64,000 bases of DNA, taken from NCBI GenBank assembly GCA_954871525.1, contig OX940871.1, forward strand, positions 25,890,586-25,954,585, written 5' to 3'. Below, one piece after another: positions 11,701 through 23,233 of this stretch. A program made the translations under genes and the position numbers. A model generated the notes under the pieces. It had not been told where the DNA came from and did no database searches. It saw nothing but the letters and a program-made list of their open reading frames with translations. Positions within the stretch are counted from its first letter, which is position 1, and each line of letters begins with the position of its first letter. The stretch comes from Parietaria judaica (taxonomy: Eukaryota; Streptophyta; Magnoliopsida; Rosales; Urticaceae).

Positions 11701-11962
11701 TTCTCATATTCAAACATATATAAAGACTAAAGTGTAAATATTATTGAATTCGAGTATTTTTTCTGCAAGTAACGAAAAAAAATATCGTGTGTCCATTAGA
11801 CGGGGCATGACACATGATCGTACCACATGAGATTTAAAGAGTTGCTATGTTTTGGTGAAGTGAAGCGTTTTCACCGTCACTCTATGAACTTGGGCAATAG
11901 AGTGTAATTTTTGTCAAAGACGGGTATTTTTTCCGTTATTTGTTATTACAAATAGATTAGAA
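9750..11962. other. Intergenic DNA between Dof and SKS gene 1
   Basis: No gene recognised. The first ~250 bases are likely the Dof 3'UTR and terminator region. A less AT-rich island at about 10530-10720 (GCCACGCCACGTAGTGCGG onward) looks like a repeat fragment without definable ends. A (GT)9(AT)10 microsatellite lies at 11663-11700. Confidence 0.4.
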
Positions 11963-12545
11963 GCTAGACTTTGAAATCCTTGAGCTAATATGTATCACAG
12001 AAATTATTTTTTTTGGTATAATTTTAGTCTTTATTGTTTTGTCTTTGACGTAGATCGACAGAGATGAAAAACGAAGAACTGTCTGATACAAATTAAGAGC
12101 TAGATTTTTTATTCATTATCAACCAATAATTACAGCATTAGCCCCTTATAAAGAGAGTTTTAAAGTGCGTGATTTAGTGATTTTTTACTTCATGAGTTAA
12201 TTATGTAAAGCTAATATAACTTAGAAGATGTGCAACATAATACCAGAAGCTAAACATTGGAATCCTAGAACTAATATGTAACACAGATTTTATTGTTATG
12301 AGCTTAATTTTAGTTTTTTTACTTTGTCTTTGATGTAGATCGACAAATATGAAAAATGGTGAACTTTATGATACAAGCTAAGAGCTCGATTTTTTATTCA
12401 TTATCAACCAATAATTACAGCATTAGAGCCCCCTTATAAAGAGAGTTCAAAGTGCATGATTTAGTGCTTTTTTACTTCATGAGTTAATTATGTAAAGCTA
12501 ATATAACTTAGAAGATGTGCAACATAATACCACAAGCTAAACATT
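11963..12545. repeat. Tandem duplication, ~287-bp unit x2
   Basis: Two adjacent diverged copies of one segment. GATCGACA near 12054 and 12339, ATTCATTATCAACCAATAATT near 12111 and 12397, and GTGCAACATAATACCA near 12229 and 12518 are each about 285-289 bases apart. A short third start (GCTAAACATTGGAA) follows at about 12536. It lies 220 bases beyond the stop codon of SKS gene 1, in its likely 3' flank. No coding function seen. Confidence 0.75.
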
Positions 12546-12763
12546 GGAAATAATTAATGTAACGAAAAGCACATTATGATTAAGCATTATTAATGGAAAT
12601 TGTAGGATCAAAACCTAATACATCAATACTAGCTGCAGCCACTAAATTTAAGCTAGAATTACCCCAATAACCCCATTCTCAAGTTTCTTCTCAGTTACAC
12701 CCTCGTAACCGGAACCCTAAGGGAATTCAACATTGAAATAAAAAAATACAAAAAATGAAGTGA

Positions 12764-15700
12764 CTATTGGCGTTTGGCCTTGCCACAGAACAAGGCGTTA
12801 GGAGGTAAATCGGTCTCGGTGTAGAGGCTCTTTTCGTCGTTCCAAACTCGGAAATACAGCTCTTGCCCTAAGTATCTCCTTTCCCAATCCATAGATCTCA
12901 AGTTCCACATGCCCTTGTTGTCTAACGACACCAATATCGTGGTCCACGAGTTTGGATACACCTGTCAATCCATATATTGATATTGAATTTATATTCGATA
13001 AATAATAAACCTTGATTGAATTATATTTTTGTCCGGTTCCGACTATATAAAATACTGTTAAATCTAATAATCTTAGTATTAATATGATAAAATTATACGG
13101 TTCTCATGTGTTAATTTAAAGGGGTTATCATTCTAAATCTACAATGTCTAGGTGTGAAATCGGGCTACGAACCTATTTGAATATAAGATATTTTGGTCCG
13201 CGTCACTTGATTAAGAATACATATTGGTTCCTCATTGTTGAATCCGGGTCCTAGTTTTTCAAAAGGTACCGGTGAACACCGGTCCGGTTTTTTATCCCAA
13301 AATAAGAGGGTCTTTATCCCAAAATAAGAGGGTCAGTTTCAAAACATTTTGTATATAGATTCCCTTTTTTTGTTTTGTTTTAATCAGCCGGTCTTGGTTC
13401 TCAAAACAAGTACAATTATACCAGCTCCTCATTTTTTACCCCGTCAAGTTATTATCGGTTATTGAAATCGGTAATAAGATTATGAAAGAGAAAACCGGTA
13501 GCTAGAAAAGTTTTCAACCCTAAACTATTTTCACTAGTAATAAGATTACGAAAGAGAAAACCGGTAGCTAGAAAAGTTTTCAACCCTAAACTATTTTCAC
13601 TAGTAATAAGATTACGAAAGAGAAAACCGGTAGCTAGAAAAGTTTTCAACCCTAAACTATTTTCACTAGTAATAAGATTACGAAAGAGAAAACCGGTAGC
13701 TAGAAAAGTTTTCAACCCTAAACTATTTTCACTAAGTAGTACTGTGATTCACCTGAACAGTGCTTCTTGCAACAGCATCAGCCAAATTGTAGCGTCTTCT
13801 CATGCTTTTTGTCCATGCTTGACGGAATCCATATCTAAAATATTATCACAATGCTTAATATAAATGAAGATTCATTATTAATGGAAAAAGTATAAAGTAA
13901 ACAGTCCCATCTAACCCTAAGAGCTTTTTTACCCGACAACGAAGAAGCTCGTTCCCGCAAAATGATAGGTTTGGACGGCGTTCTCCGTGTTCTGGAAAAC
14001 GATTTCCACAAAATCGTGCAGCGTGGTGTTTATGACGGAGACACCATGCTTCGCAGGGCCTAAAGCCGGCTTTTTGGCGATCGTGCTGAAGTCGAAGATG
14101 CCAGGAATGTTGAACCAGTCGGCGAGCTTCAGTGGGGTGTCGGGGTTAACGTAGGAGATTCCGTTGATGGCGTACCGGAGCTTGCCATTGATCTTCCCTG
14201 CCGAATTCGTCAAAAATATCGTTTTCACGATCGGAATGGTGCCGTAGTGGAACGACCCTTGCGGGTTTGGCCTCGCTGCATTTGCGGTCAAGTTCAATCT
14301 AGCAAAAACAAAGAACAAGTTTTTTTACTTTTATTAGGGCATTGATTATTGTATTATGCCATTTACAATATGTGTTAATATAGTTTGGTTACATATAAAA
14401 ATATGTATAACTTTAGCTAAATTCAATCATAATATTTATACTGAAAGGACATAACAACATTTATAAGATAATGTGTTGGGCCTTAATTAAGTAGTTCTTA
14501 ATATTTTAGACTAGTTTGAAAATGTAAAGCTCAAACTAGCATCGATTAAAAAAAAAAAGGAAATTAGGCTTAAATTACTTTGATAAATCATAGAATATTA
14601 AAGGAAATTCATATCTTATTATCGACAACATGTATCGGATTTAGGATTTAGAGTTTAGGGTTTTTATAAATATACCTCATGGTCCGGGCTTGTTTGACGG
14701 ACCAGTGGACATGGTAGGTGGGACCCATTGGCAAAGGGCCCGAGGCTTTGGTGGTGGAGCCACCATAGCGGAGGATGCCGGTGGTGAGTAGGACGGGCTT
14801 CGTGAACCGAGATGAAACGACGATAAAATAATCTTTGACCATGTTTCTCAAAGTCACCAAAACGGCAACGGATTGACCCGGGTGAACGTCGATTGACTCG
14901 TACGTCTCTTGCAATGTGTGAGCCCCTTCAACTTCGACCAGAACCATTGTATGCCCCTGAATTCTTACGTTCAGGGATGTTTTTATTCCCACATTTGTGA
15001 TCCTTAATTTGTAAGTTTTCCCTGTAAAAAATACATTTTTTTAAATAATTGAAGAAATTAAGGGGTATATTGTATCAACTGGTCAAATTTATATGCTGAT
15101 ATATTAAAATGTGATGATAAAATTAAAAGTAATGAAAGAACCTTTCAATCCAGTAATGGTGGCTTTGCGATCAAGCCCATTAATGAGAAGACCATCGGGA
15201 AGAGGAAGAGAATAGCCCGAGTCCAATTTTTTCTGTAAAGCCTGTAAGAAAGTGAGACCTAGTTAGAATGTTTGAGCCCAAGTAAACAATTGAAATATAC
15301 TCCCATATATATAGGAATATTTGCGGAATAAGTACTCATTCTTATTTTAAATACACTGATATTTTCCCAATCTCTTTTTACCAGTATTAGTACCCAAGAC
15401 CACAAAACAATATTGATCTCGAATTTCGTTCATATCTCGTTAAGGTCTGTTACACCAGGACACATGTATGTCTACGATTAAACTTTGAAAGCATAAATTT
15501 TTCAACACTTTTATAAAAACTGGTTTAAAATTAGAAACACACGCACATCTCTAGTTTAACAGATTCTAAGTTGAACCTTAACAATGTTTTATGGCTTTGG
15601 ATATTATTGTCACTATAAAAAATAGATTCGAAATATGCTGGCACATTTGGTACAAGATTGGATAGATTTGTATTTATTTATTTATTTGTTGAACACTCCA

Positions 15701-16863
15701 ATTCAAGAATACTTTGTACTAAATAATAAATTAATGGAAACACATTGGAATAGTATATCGAACCTTGTGACCAGCCTTGTACCAATCACCAACGAGCAGG
15801 GTGAATTCCTCAGCCGGAATCGGATAAGGGACAGCAATGACTGAGCGCTGATTGATGTTGAAACCGCCAAAGCCACCGGCGGCTCGGTGCATGCCCGTGG
15901 AAGGGAGGTAGAAGAATGTTCCAATCTGATCTTTGGCTTGAAATTTGTAAGTCCAGTTTGTATTTGGTGGGATCGGACAATTTGTTCCAAGCACTCCATC
16001 TTGCCATGTTGTTCTTCTTTGTTTGATTCCATTCCTATTTAATACAATAAATATTTTTATATATAAATAATATATATGGCTTATTTAGTAGCTTTTTGGT
16101 AAATTAGAAATAGAAACGTTGTTTTTCCTTCTGATTTTAAGTTCTAATTTTTTTAATCAATTTTGAAAAAATATATTCTTTTATCAACGTTTCAGACTGT
16201 AAGATCAGGGATAGACCCAAAAAGAAAAACTCCGAGAGATTTAAATAATGGGAGAGAGAATAATTTTTGTAATTTAAAGTAACACATAATTTTATCAAAA
16301 ACAAATTATGGTAGTTTGAACGAAATTTAAACTTTAGGCGGACTAGACAACACCTTTTAGGGTTGTTCGCGGTCAATATTTAGATTATGCAAGCTTATTT
16401 ATTTTTTGTAACAAATATGCTAATGTAGCAAAATACAAACAAAAATTTCCGTTCCCGATTTCTTTTTCTTTAAAAAAAAAAATCGTTTTGATTTCCCTTG
16501 AAAAATATTTATAGGGCTGCAAATTAATTACCATGTAATTAGGAAAGGCTCATCCAACTTGTTAATCACATCCACAATAATATTGTCGTTTGTCACAGCT
16601 TCAATTGTTGGGCCCGGAAACTGCCCATTGATTAGGATTCCCTGCAGTGATTTTAAATGTGTTAATCAAAGTAATTATGCAAGTGATTAAGTGTAATATT
16701 CAATTTAAAATATACAAACCTTTTGAGGGACTCCAAGAGGAGATATAGTGCCATAAGTAACTTCCCAAGTGAAATATCTGTAAGGATCTTCTGCATTGGC
16801 CATCAGATAATTCATGCAAGCCAATATTCCCCACAAAAAATTAACGAAATTCACACGTCTCAT
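12764..16863 (-). CDS. SKU5-similar (SKS) multicopper-oxidase-like protein 1
   Basis: Eight coding exons join to 1,617 nt (538 residues): 16720-16863, 16532-16641, 15764-16034, 15142-15241, 14676-15021, 13933-14298, 13753-13834, 12764-12961, all with GT-AG introns. It starts with a signal peptide (hydrophobic core [19 protein letters not shown], probable cleavage before EDPY), followed by three cupredoxin-like parts. SKS proteins are secreted or wall-associated relatives of ascorbate oxidase, several of them pollen-expressed (Bp10/NTP303 type). The copper-site motif HWHG of true oxidases is replaced by TWNG (residues 84-87), and the C-terminal HCH type-1/3 motif by MWNLRS (491-496). Loss of catalytic copper binding is therefore expected, as in most of the family. 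No GPI-type hydrophobic tail: the protein ends [10 protein letters not shown]. Same exon plan as SKS gene 2. Confidence 0.93.
12962..13752 (-). other. SKS gene 1 intron 7 with repeats
   Basis: The longest gap between coding exons late in the gene. It holds a hAT-like fragment (about 13150-13440, with GGTACCGGTGAACACCGG and related CCGGT words) and the 66-bp minisatellite described separately. Splice sites CAG/GTGAAT (donor after 13753) and GACAG/GTGTAT (acceptor at 12961) are clear. Confidence 0.6.
13471..13735. repeat. 66-bp minisatellite, four copies
   Basis: Four direct repeats start at 13471, 13537, 13603 and 13669, exactly 66 bases apart. Copies 2-4 look identical and copy 1 differs at one base (TTATG against TTACG). 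Because 66 is a multiple of three, one minus-strand frame stays open across all copies and repeats a 22-residue unit. It lies wholly in intron 7 of SKS gene 1 and ends 18 bases from the exon 7 donor, so that frame is not part of the protein. Confidence 0.9.
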
Positions 16864-16893
16864 TGTGTATGATTCTTCAACCTATAAAAATAT

Positions 16894-17388
16894 CTGCACA
16901 ATCAACCATGAGTTCATTACAACTTAACAGGGGTGAAACCGCGACTCGATATTCGGGCTTTGGCCTTTCTTTGTCTATCAGTCTCGATTTTTTTTAAAGG
17001 TCGTAAGTTTTTATAACGTGAGAATTGGTCCAAGACCGAGTTGAGAGCAATTCAAATAAAACCCGCCCGTCGTTACTTTTTTCATTCATTAGTTTATAAG
17101 AGGTAAAATACCGGTATCTTACAATGAGCCCTAAATAATAATACATGAAATAAGACTGAAATAAAATCTGAGTGGATAGAGCCTTAAATTTATTTTTTGT
17201 TTTTGTGTCATCTCGTACTTTCTTTTTTTTTTTTTTTACGATTAAAGAGTGCATTTCATTTTACAAAATCAGACCGGCACGGTGGCACCAAGCCATACGA
17301 GACCAACTAACTATAAAATCAATATATAATGAAAGAAACTCTAATATTACGTAGAGATGTTATACCAAAGAAAACGAGTAATATTTAC
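16894..17388 (-). other. SKS gene 1 5'UTR intron (predicted)
   Basis: Downstream of a TATA box, the minus strand shows a donor AATCAG/GTAAATAT after 17389 and an acceptor TTGTGCAG/ATATTT before 16893, leaving a 30-base leader before the ATG at 16863. The intron contains a fragment beginning CAGGGGTGAAACCG (about 16929) that resembles hAT-type repeat ends, and a poly-T run near 17225. The intron is predicted from splice signals alone. Confidence 0.5.
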
Positions 17389-17488
17389 CTGATTTTAGTC
17401 CAAAAAGGAACGAGGAGTTCCTAAAGGAGAAGAGTGAAATGGGAAAGTGTTGATGTTTGAGTATTATGCACGAAGTAAACTATGGCCC

Positions 17489-17498
17489 TTTATATAAA
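17489..17498 (-). promoter_or_regulatory. Probable TATA box of SKS gene 1
   Basis: TTTATATAAA, palindromic, followed on the minus strand by AGGGCC and then a pyrimidine-rich leader (TTCCCATTTCACTCTTCTCC). A start of transcription about 30 bases downstream, near 17460-17466, would give a short first non-coding exon ending at 17389. Confidence 0.55.
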
Positions 17499-17499
17499 C

Positions 17500-19505
17500 A
17501 ATGCATGCAACAAAACAAAATCAATTACTTGCGATCTCTAGCTCGAAGGTGCACAGTATATTACTTGCACCATTTTTTATTAACTCACGGAACCCTAGAG
17601 AGCAAAGTAAAATAAATTAATAGTTTTGATATAAAAAGTGATCATTTGCGGCGCACTTCATGCTAAAACTACATGGCCATTTTCATACTCAGATTTCTAC
17701 AAATAGAAAAGAAAAAAAAAAGATTGTGTCATATTACTATATTAGGATCAAAATCGAGGTTCAAGCGAGCGTTTTTTCTTATAAACCAATCCGGTTATCT
17801 TTATCGATGGATTTATCGATTGATATTAAGATTCAGAGCATTGTTATATATCGAAACGTATTGACGGATTAATTGGTTATCGATGCAAAATGTATATATT
17901 ATATATTTTTAAATGACTTAATTTTTATATAGTGTCCAAAATATCATATAAAATTATGTCATAAAAATAATACCTTAATAAGTACTCATAAATAATCCCG
18001 TACACAAATAGATTTAAATAAATAAGTCTCAAACACTCAATCATACTATACAATATAGTCTCATACACAAAGATACACAAACGTACATTCATAAAATTAG
18101 ATGGGTTTCTTAAAAAAAAAAAAATAGATTGGCTTATGCCTTATAGTCTTTAATTCATTCCTCTAAAAAAAGTACAAATAAATAAAATCTTATTTTGTAG
18201 AAAGATAATGAGCTTTTTGGGCCAAATTAGAGCAACTTGTGTACAAACTAACATGGGAATATTCTATTTGTTTAACTTGAAAGATGAAACTTTGAAATAA
18301 AAGAAACAAATAATTATCTAAGTATATTTAGAAGAAAATGTGTGTATCAATTAGATTTTAAGAAATAAAATCAATAAAGTCAACTAGTGGAAGCTATATT
18401 AATGGGCAAGTCAACTTTTGGTCTAGGCAATTAAGAAAATACATCCCAAGAATAGATCTCCTAGAAAAACACACAATCTTAATCAACTTCAATTAGATTG
18501 TATTTTAAGAATTAAATAAATACATTTCATTTAAGTTTTGGATGATTAATTGATTGGTGTCGGTGGTATGAAGGAGGTGTAAGCATCGCAGCCAAGAGCG
18601 GATCGCTAATTAATTCCTCAATCAATTCCTAATAATTTATTACATAAAGACTACACAAATATTTTAATTTTAATGAAATTTTTAAATGATTAATATTACA
18701 AAAAATAGTTCTAAACGGGATATTCGGAACTATTTAAACTATTTCTAGTAATATTAATATTTTAATAATTAATTTAATTTAATTATAATATTTTTGTAGT
18801 TTTTATAATAAAAAGTTAAAAAGGATTAATTTTTATGTCAATGTTTTGAATTTTGGAGGGTTTCCATAAAAATTTCACTTCAAAATTTTAATTTAAGAAT
18901 ATCTATGTTTCAAAAGAAATAATGTATAGTACAATCTCTATAAATTAATACTCGATAAACTAATAGTCGCGACTCAGGCCTAACTAGCTAAATTAATAAT
19001 TCGCTAAATTTATAAGATAATAATTTTTTTAGAAAGTATGTAGGTCCCAAGTGATATATAAATAAATAATTCATTATAAAAAATTACATAAATAATTATA
19101 AAATCACTATAAATAAAATATAACATAAATAACTATGAAATCACATTAAATAAAAGATAACATTAGATCACTTATCAATCTTCTTAAAATATGATTCTAT
19201 AGTAATTTGTTTCTTCTTGAAATTGATGTCTTCTTGAACTTATCATTGGGCTCTTTAATATTTATGACATTGGTACTCTAATAACATCATTTTAAATTAT
19301 AATAGTCTCTATTGATATTCTTAATGTTGATACTTTAATATTCTCGATTTAATAAATTGACATAATTTTTTGTTAGTAAAAATGTTTATATAAATATACG
19401 TGATTAAAAAAATCTTCATTAATGTGTAAACTAATAAAATATTAATATATATGTTAATTAATTATCCGATAAGATAATATTTTTTGTTGCTCCCAACAAT
19501 ATTAA
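17500..19505. other. AT-rich intergenic DNA upstream of SKS gene 1
   Basis: No gene recognised. About 17770-17890 carries degenerate TTATCGAT words like those at 2.6-3.2 kb. 18260-18540 is one copy of a segment found again at 26700-26940. Confidence 0.4.
18260..18540 (+). repeat. Dispersed duplicate, copy A
   Basis: Contains AAGTCAAC, TTTGGTCTAG, AAGAAAATACATCCCAAGA, ATAGATCTCCTAGAAAAA and TACATTTCATTTAA in the same order and spacing as 26700-26940. The two are diverged but clearly related, in the same orientation and about 8.4 kb apart. No ends or coding potential seen. Confidence 0.7.
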
Positions 19506-19861
19506 TGTAACGCCCCGGCTGCTCAATCGAATCGACGACTGTCCCCACAGGCCAACACGAGTCTTTCCAGCGTGCTTTGTCCTCACTCGCACGCTTCCTG
19601 AGAAACTTCCCTGGAGGTCACCCATCCTAGTACTACTCCAAGTCAAGCACGCTTAACTTTGGAGTTCCTATGAACGGGCAACCGAAAAGAAGATGCATCT
19701 TGTTGACATAGGTAGTACCAATCAATTCATTTAAGCCTCTTCGATCACACAGTCCCATACCTGTATGATCTCCGATAACCATGCAGTCCCATACCTGCAC
19801 AGTCTCGGGAACGTCCCATCAGCACATCCCCTTGTGGCTCACGGGATTAGTGACTGTCACA
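19506..19861 (-). mobile_element. Cassandra-type solo LTR (5S rRNA-bearing TRIM)
   Basis: A 356-bp block from TGTAACGCCCCGG to GACTGTCACA, flanked by ATTAA at 19501-19505 and 19862-19866. Read on the minus strand it holds a 5S rRNA-like segment (about 19600-19672) with the RNA polymerase III control words AGTTAAGCGTGC and AGTAGTACTAGGATGGGTG followed by ACCTCC. It then continues with GGAAGCGTGCGAGTGAGGA and CTCGTGTTGG. An LTR with an embedded 5S promoter is the hallmark of the Cassandra family of terminal-repeat retrotransposons in miniature. Only one LTR is present, so it is a solo LTR. It is not a functional 5S rRNA gene: the 5' third of 5S is replaced by unrelated sequence. Confidence 0.88.
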
Positions 19862-19866
19862 ATTAA

Positions 19867-21999
19867 TAACAATATTGATTTATAGAGGTTTTATTGTATG
19901 TCCTTTATTTAATTTAATTAGGATTACACAAATCAATTCGGATTCTTTATACTCTCTAGTTTAGAAATTCAAACTTGAATTTTGAGTAATGGCTTATATA
20001 TGTGGTACCTAATTCCTTGGTTTACTTTGTTGATCGAGGTTCCGCTTTAAATATGAGTTTTATCACATTACCCCATGAATGAACAAATGAAATTAATGAA
20101 TATAAATAATATTTTATTTAAATTCCTTTAAAAGTCTCATTTCCAAGAGTTCGTTTACTTTCATTCACACTCGGTAGATTAGATGCATATCGGACTAAAA
20201 GTTCGATTTCCATAGAAGGATAACACTTGTTAAAACAAAAACTTGTCTAAGTTCAAAATCTTAGTAAATGTTAAAGCGATATATTTTTTGTATTTTTTTT
20301 CCTTGACTTCTAATAAAACATAGATACTAAGTAGTTAAACACATGAGTCTATATCGATTTAATAGCACTATGTTAAAAAATTGATCAACGTCTATAAAAA
20401 AAAGGACGAAAATGTGGCTCTCATTTTTGTTGACCTTCACTACTTTTATCGCTCTTTTTTTTATTAATTCTAGATCCCTCCCGACTCAATTGGTCATAAT
20501 TTAAATACTTTTGCCTTAATTATTCCTATATAATATAAGGAAATTTACTTTTATATACCTGTTATTTTTTATTTTTACAAAAAATATACCTTTTATTTTC
20601 TATACTATCTCAAATAAACCTTCTATGTGTTTTTGAGAAGAAAAAAAATCATCTATATTCTAAATTAAATTTATCTTTTTAATTTAAATAGGATGTTTTA
20701 AAATAATTTATTTTCCTCCATCATAAAATTACGTAATGATTAAACTAATGGGATGTTCAATTACGATTTAATATAAGGTTATGTTAAGAGATGAAATTCG
20801 ATCAAGCTTTGGTGTATTAGGTATTTTCTTTATCATATATTTTTAAGTAATTAATTAATTATCATGGAGACGTATTAAGTAATTATTTGAATCATGGAAA
20901 ATTGTCAAGCTAGGTTACCAAGCAAGAGGTGGCAATTTTTATGGCAACAAATATTCAAATAAATATGTGTTTTGATAATTAGGAATATTGATTAATTAAA
21001 TACAAATATGATATTAACATTTCCATAATTCGATGCATATGACACGATTTTGATTCCCAATTGATGCACATATTGTGGTTTAAATAATACTAAGAATTAT
21101 GCAATAAATTTCTCATGAATTTTAATAGTAAATAATATCATGAATTAAATTGAAATATTTCTGCCTTCCTATTCTCTACGGTCTACATAACTCGAATACC
21201 ATGGTTCAATGAAGGAGAAAATGACACATCACCAATCTTCACCTTATTAAATTAACCAATGAGAACTAAGGAATTAATTTTCTCCACCTTTTTTGTTATC
21301 AAAATCGCATACTATATAATTATAAATATAATTATTCAACTTTATATATTTAATCATGGTGATTAAAATTTAAAATGAAATATATATTTATGTACCTAAT
21401 AATGAGAAAATAATAACCGTAGTATAAATCACAATTTATACATAAGAGCAAATTATCAAATTTACTGAATACTTAACAATATTTCAACTCAATATTGAGC
21501 TATAATTTCAAAAAATCAACTTTACATAATTTCAATACTTATTTTGTTCATCAAAATCTCATTCGAAAGTCTAACATTGAGACATCATGTACCTATATGT
21601 ACAAAGCTTTAGAATTAAGTCCGGATACAAAAGTTCACAAACTTTCCCCGAACATTTAATTCTTAATATTGATCGAATACTCTAAAGGACCAATAGTGAA
21701 AATCTCTAAGTTCATTTGCGTTCTTCTTTTCGTTTGATGTGATCACTGCTTGCCCTGAGGGTAGGCGAGCGAGGCGTCGGCCTAGGGAGCCTCCAGTGAA
21801 TGGGTGACCGCTGAAGTAAAAAAAAAAACTAACGCCGTGACAGTGGTCAAAGAAGCTTTCTTGATACGGGTTTCATATCATGGTTGAAAAATATATGGAG
21901 AGAAAGTGAAGGCTGAAGAGTTATATGCATTGATGACATAAAAATATGACCCACTATCTTCTCTCTACATTTACTATTTACTTTATTTATTTACGTCAA
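19867..21999. other. AT-rich intergenic DNA
   Basis: No gene recognised. A GC-richer scrap at about 21735-21825 (GGTAGGCGAGCGAGGCG and following bases) looks like a repeat fragment of unknown type. The rest is AT-rich without long frames. Confidence 0.35.
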
Positions 22000-23184
22000 T
22001 CTATATATTATAAAAGGAAGAAATCACAAGTGATTGGCATGATAAAATTCAAGAATTGAAAAATTAAGTTCCTACAAAGAGAGTTAAGAATTTGACATCA
22101 TAAGATCAAAGAATTGGGAATTCTAATTTTGATAGAGTTTTTATTTATTTTTATTCTTTTTATTTATTAATTGTTATAATAACTGAATGACTTTTTGTTT
22201 TCTAAACATTTATTTGTTTTCAGTTTTAGTGTGAGGGACTTTTCATGCTCTAATGTTATATCTCTATATATGACACCGATATGAAAAACATCCTTCATTT
22301 GCTTTGATCATTTTTTTTTATCATTGTTGATTAATTATCTTGAATTTTGCAGGTTCTTCTTTTGGGTTTAAGTTTTTCAGCGAGTTTTGCAGGTTCTTCT
22401 TTTCGGTTTAAGTTTTGTCGCCGCAAAACAATAAAGGTAATAAGAATCCAATTTTAAATAACTTTTTTACAATATGCAATTATTGTTTCTTCATGTTGAT
22501 TGATCAAACACAATAGGATTTTTTTTTATAGAGGTATACACGATAGATTTGATTAAGTATATATTAACTGTCTCTTCCGTTGTTGAGTTTTATTAATACT
22601 CTTGATTCTATATATATTATTTTTATTATTCTATATATTTGCGTATAGATTTCCATGAAGCTGGAGTCAACACTCTAAGGAAGCTATTATCATAAAAATT
22701 GAAAGAAAAGAAAAATCGAGCTTCATGTCTGGTCCATTGTGACGAAATTCTACCAATTCATCTTTAATTCTTATTCTCATTCTTTTCTATGGAAGTTATC
22801 TACATGTCTAGGTCAGTTTAAAAATTGAATTATTTTGCTATCAAAATTTATGGTACTAATATTGTTGTCTATCCAAGATCTGGATGCTTTTTGAAAGTGT
22901 TCTTTCTGATGTATGTTCTGCAATGTTGTATGGTATTCATGTTGCATTAAAAATTTACTTGGTATTAATTATGAATAAATTATTTGTGTTAAAACATATT
23001 TGATTATCATTTAACACAATTTGTACTGCTATACTATAAGTCTATATTTTGGTAATAGGATTTTTTTTTATTTTTTTCACTTTTAAATTATTAAATTAAA
23101 ATGTTTACAAATTAAAATTGTAATTGTTGGTACTTGATCCTGAATATCAAAAGTTTGTATCGAATCCAATTGCATGGCAAGAAA

Positions 23185-23233
<49 letters not shown>

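Noticed and set aside
13452..13715. 87-codon repeat protein on the minus strand
   Set aside because: Created by the 66-bp minisatellite inside intron 7 of SKS gene 1; not between splice sites of a coding exon.
13471..13735. CRISPR-like regular array
   Set aside because: The repeats are contiguous with no spacers, and this is a plant nuclear genome.
19600..19672. Functional 5S rRNA gene
   Set aside because: Only the internal control region and part of the 3' half resemble 5S; it lies in an LTR with target duplications.
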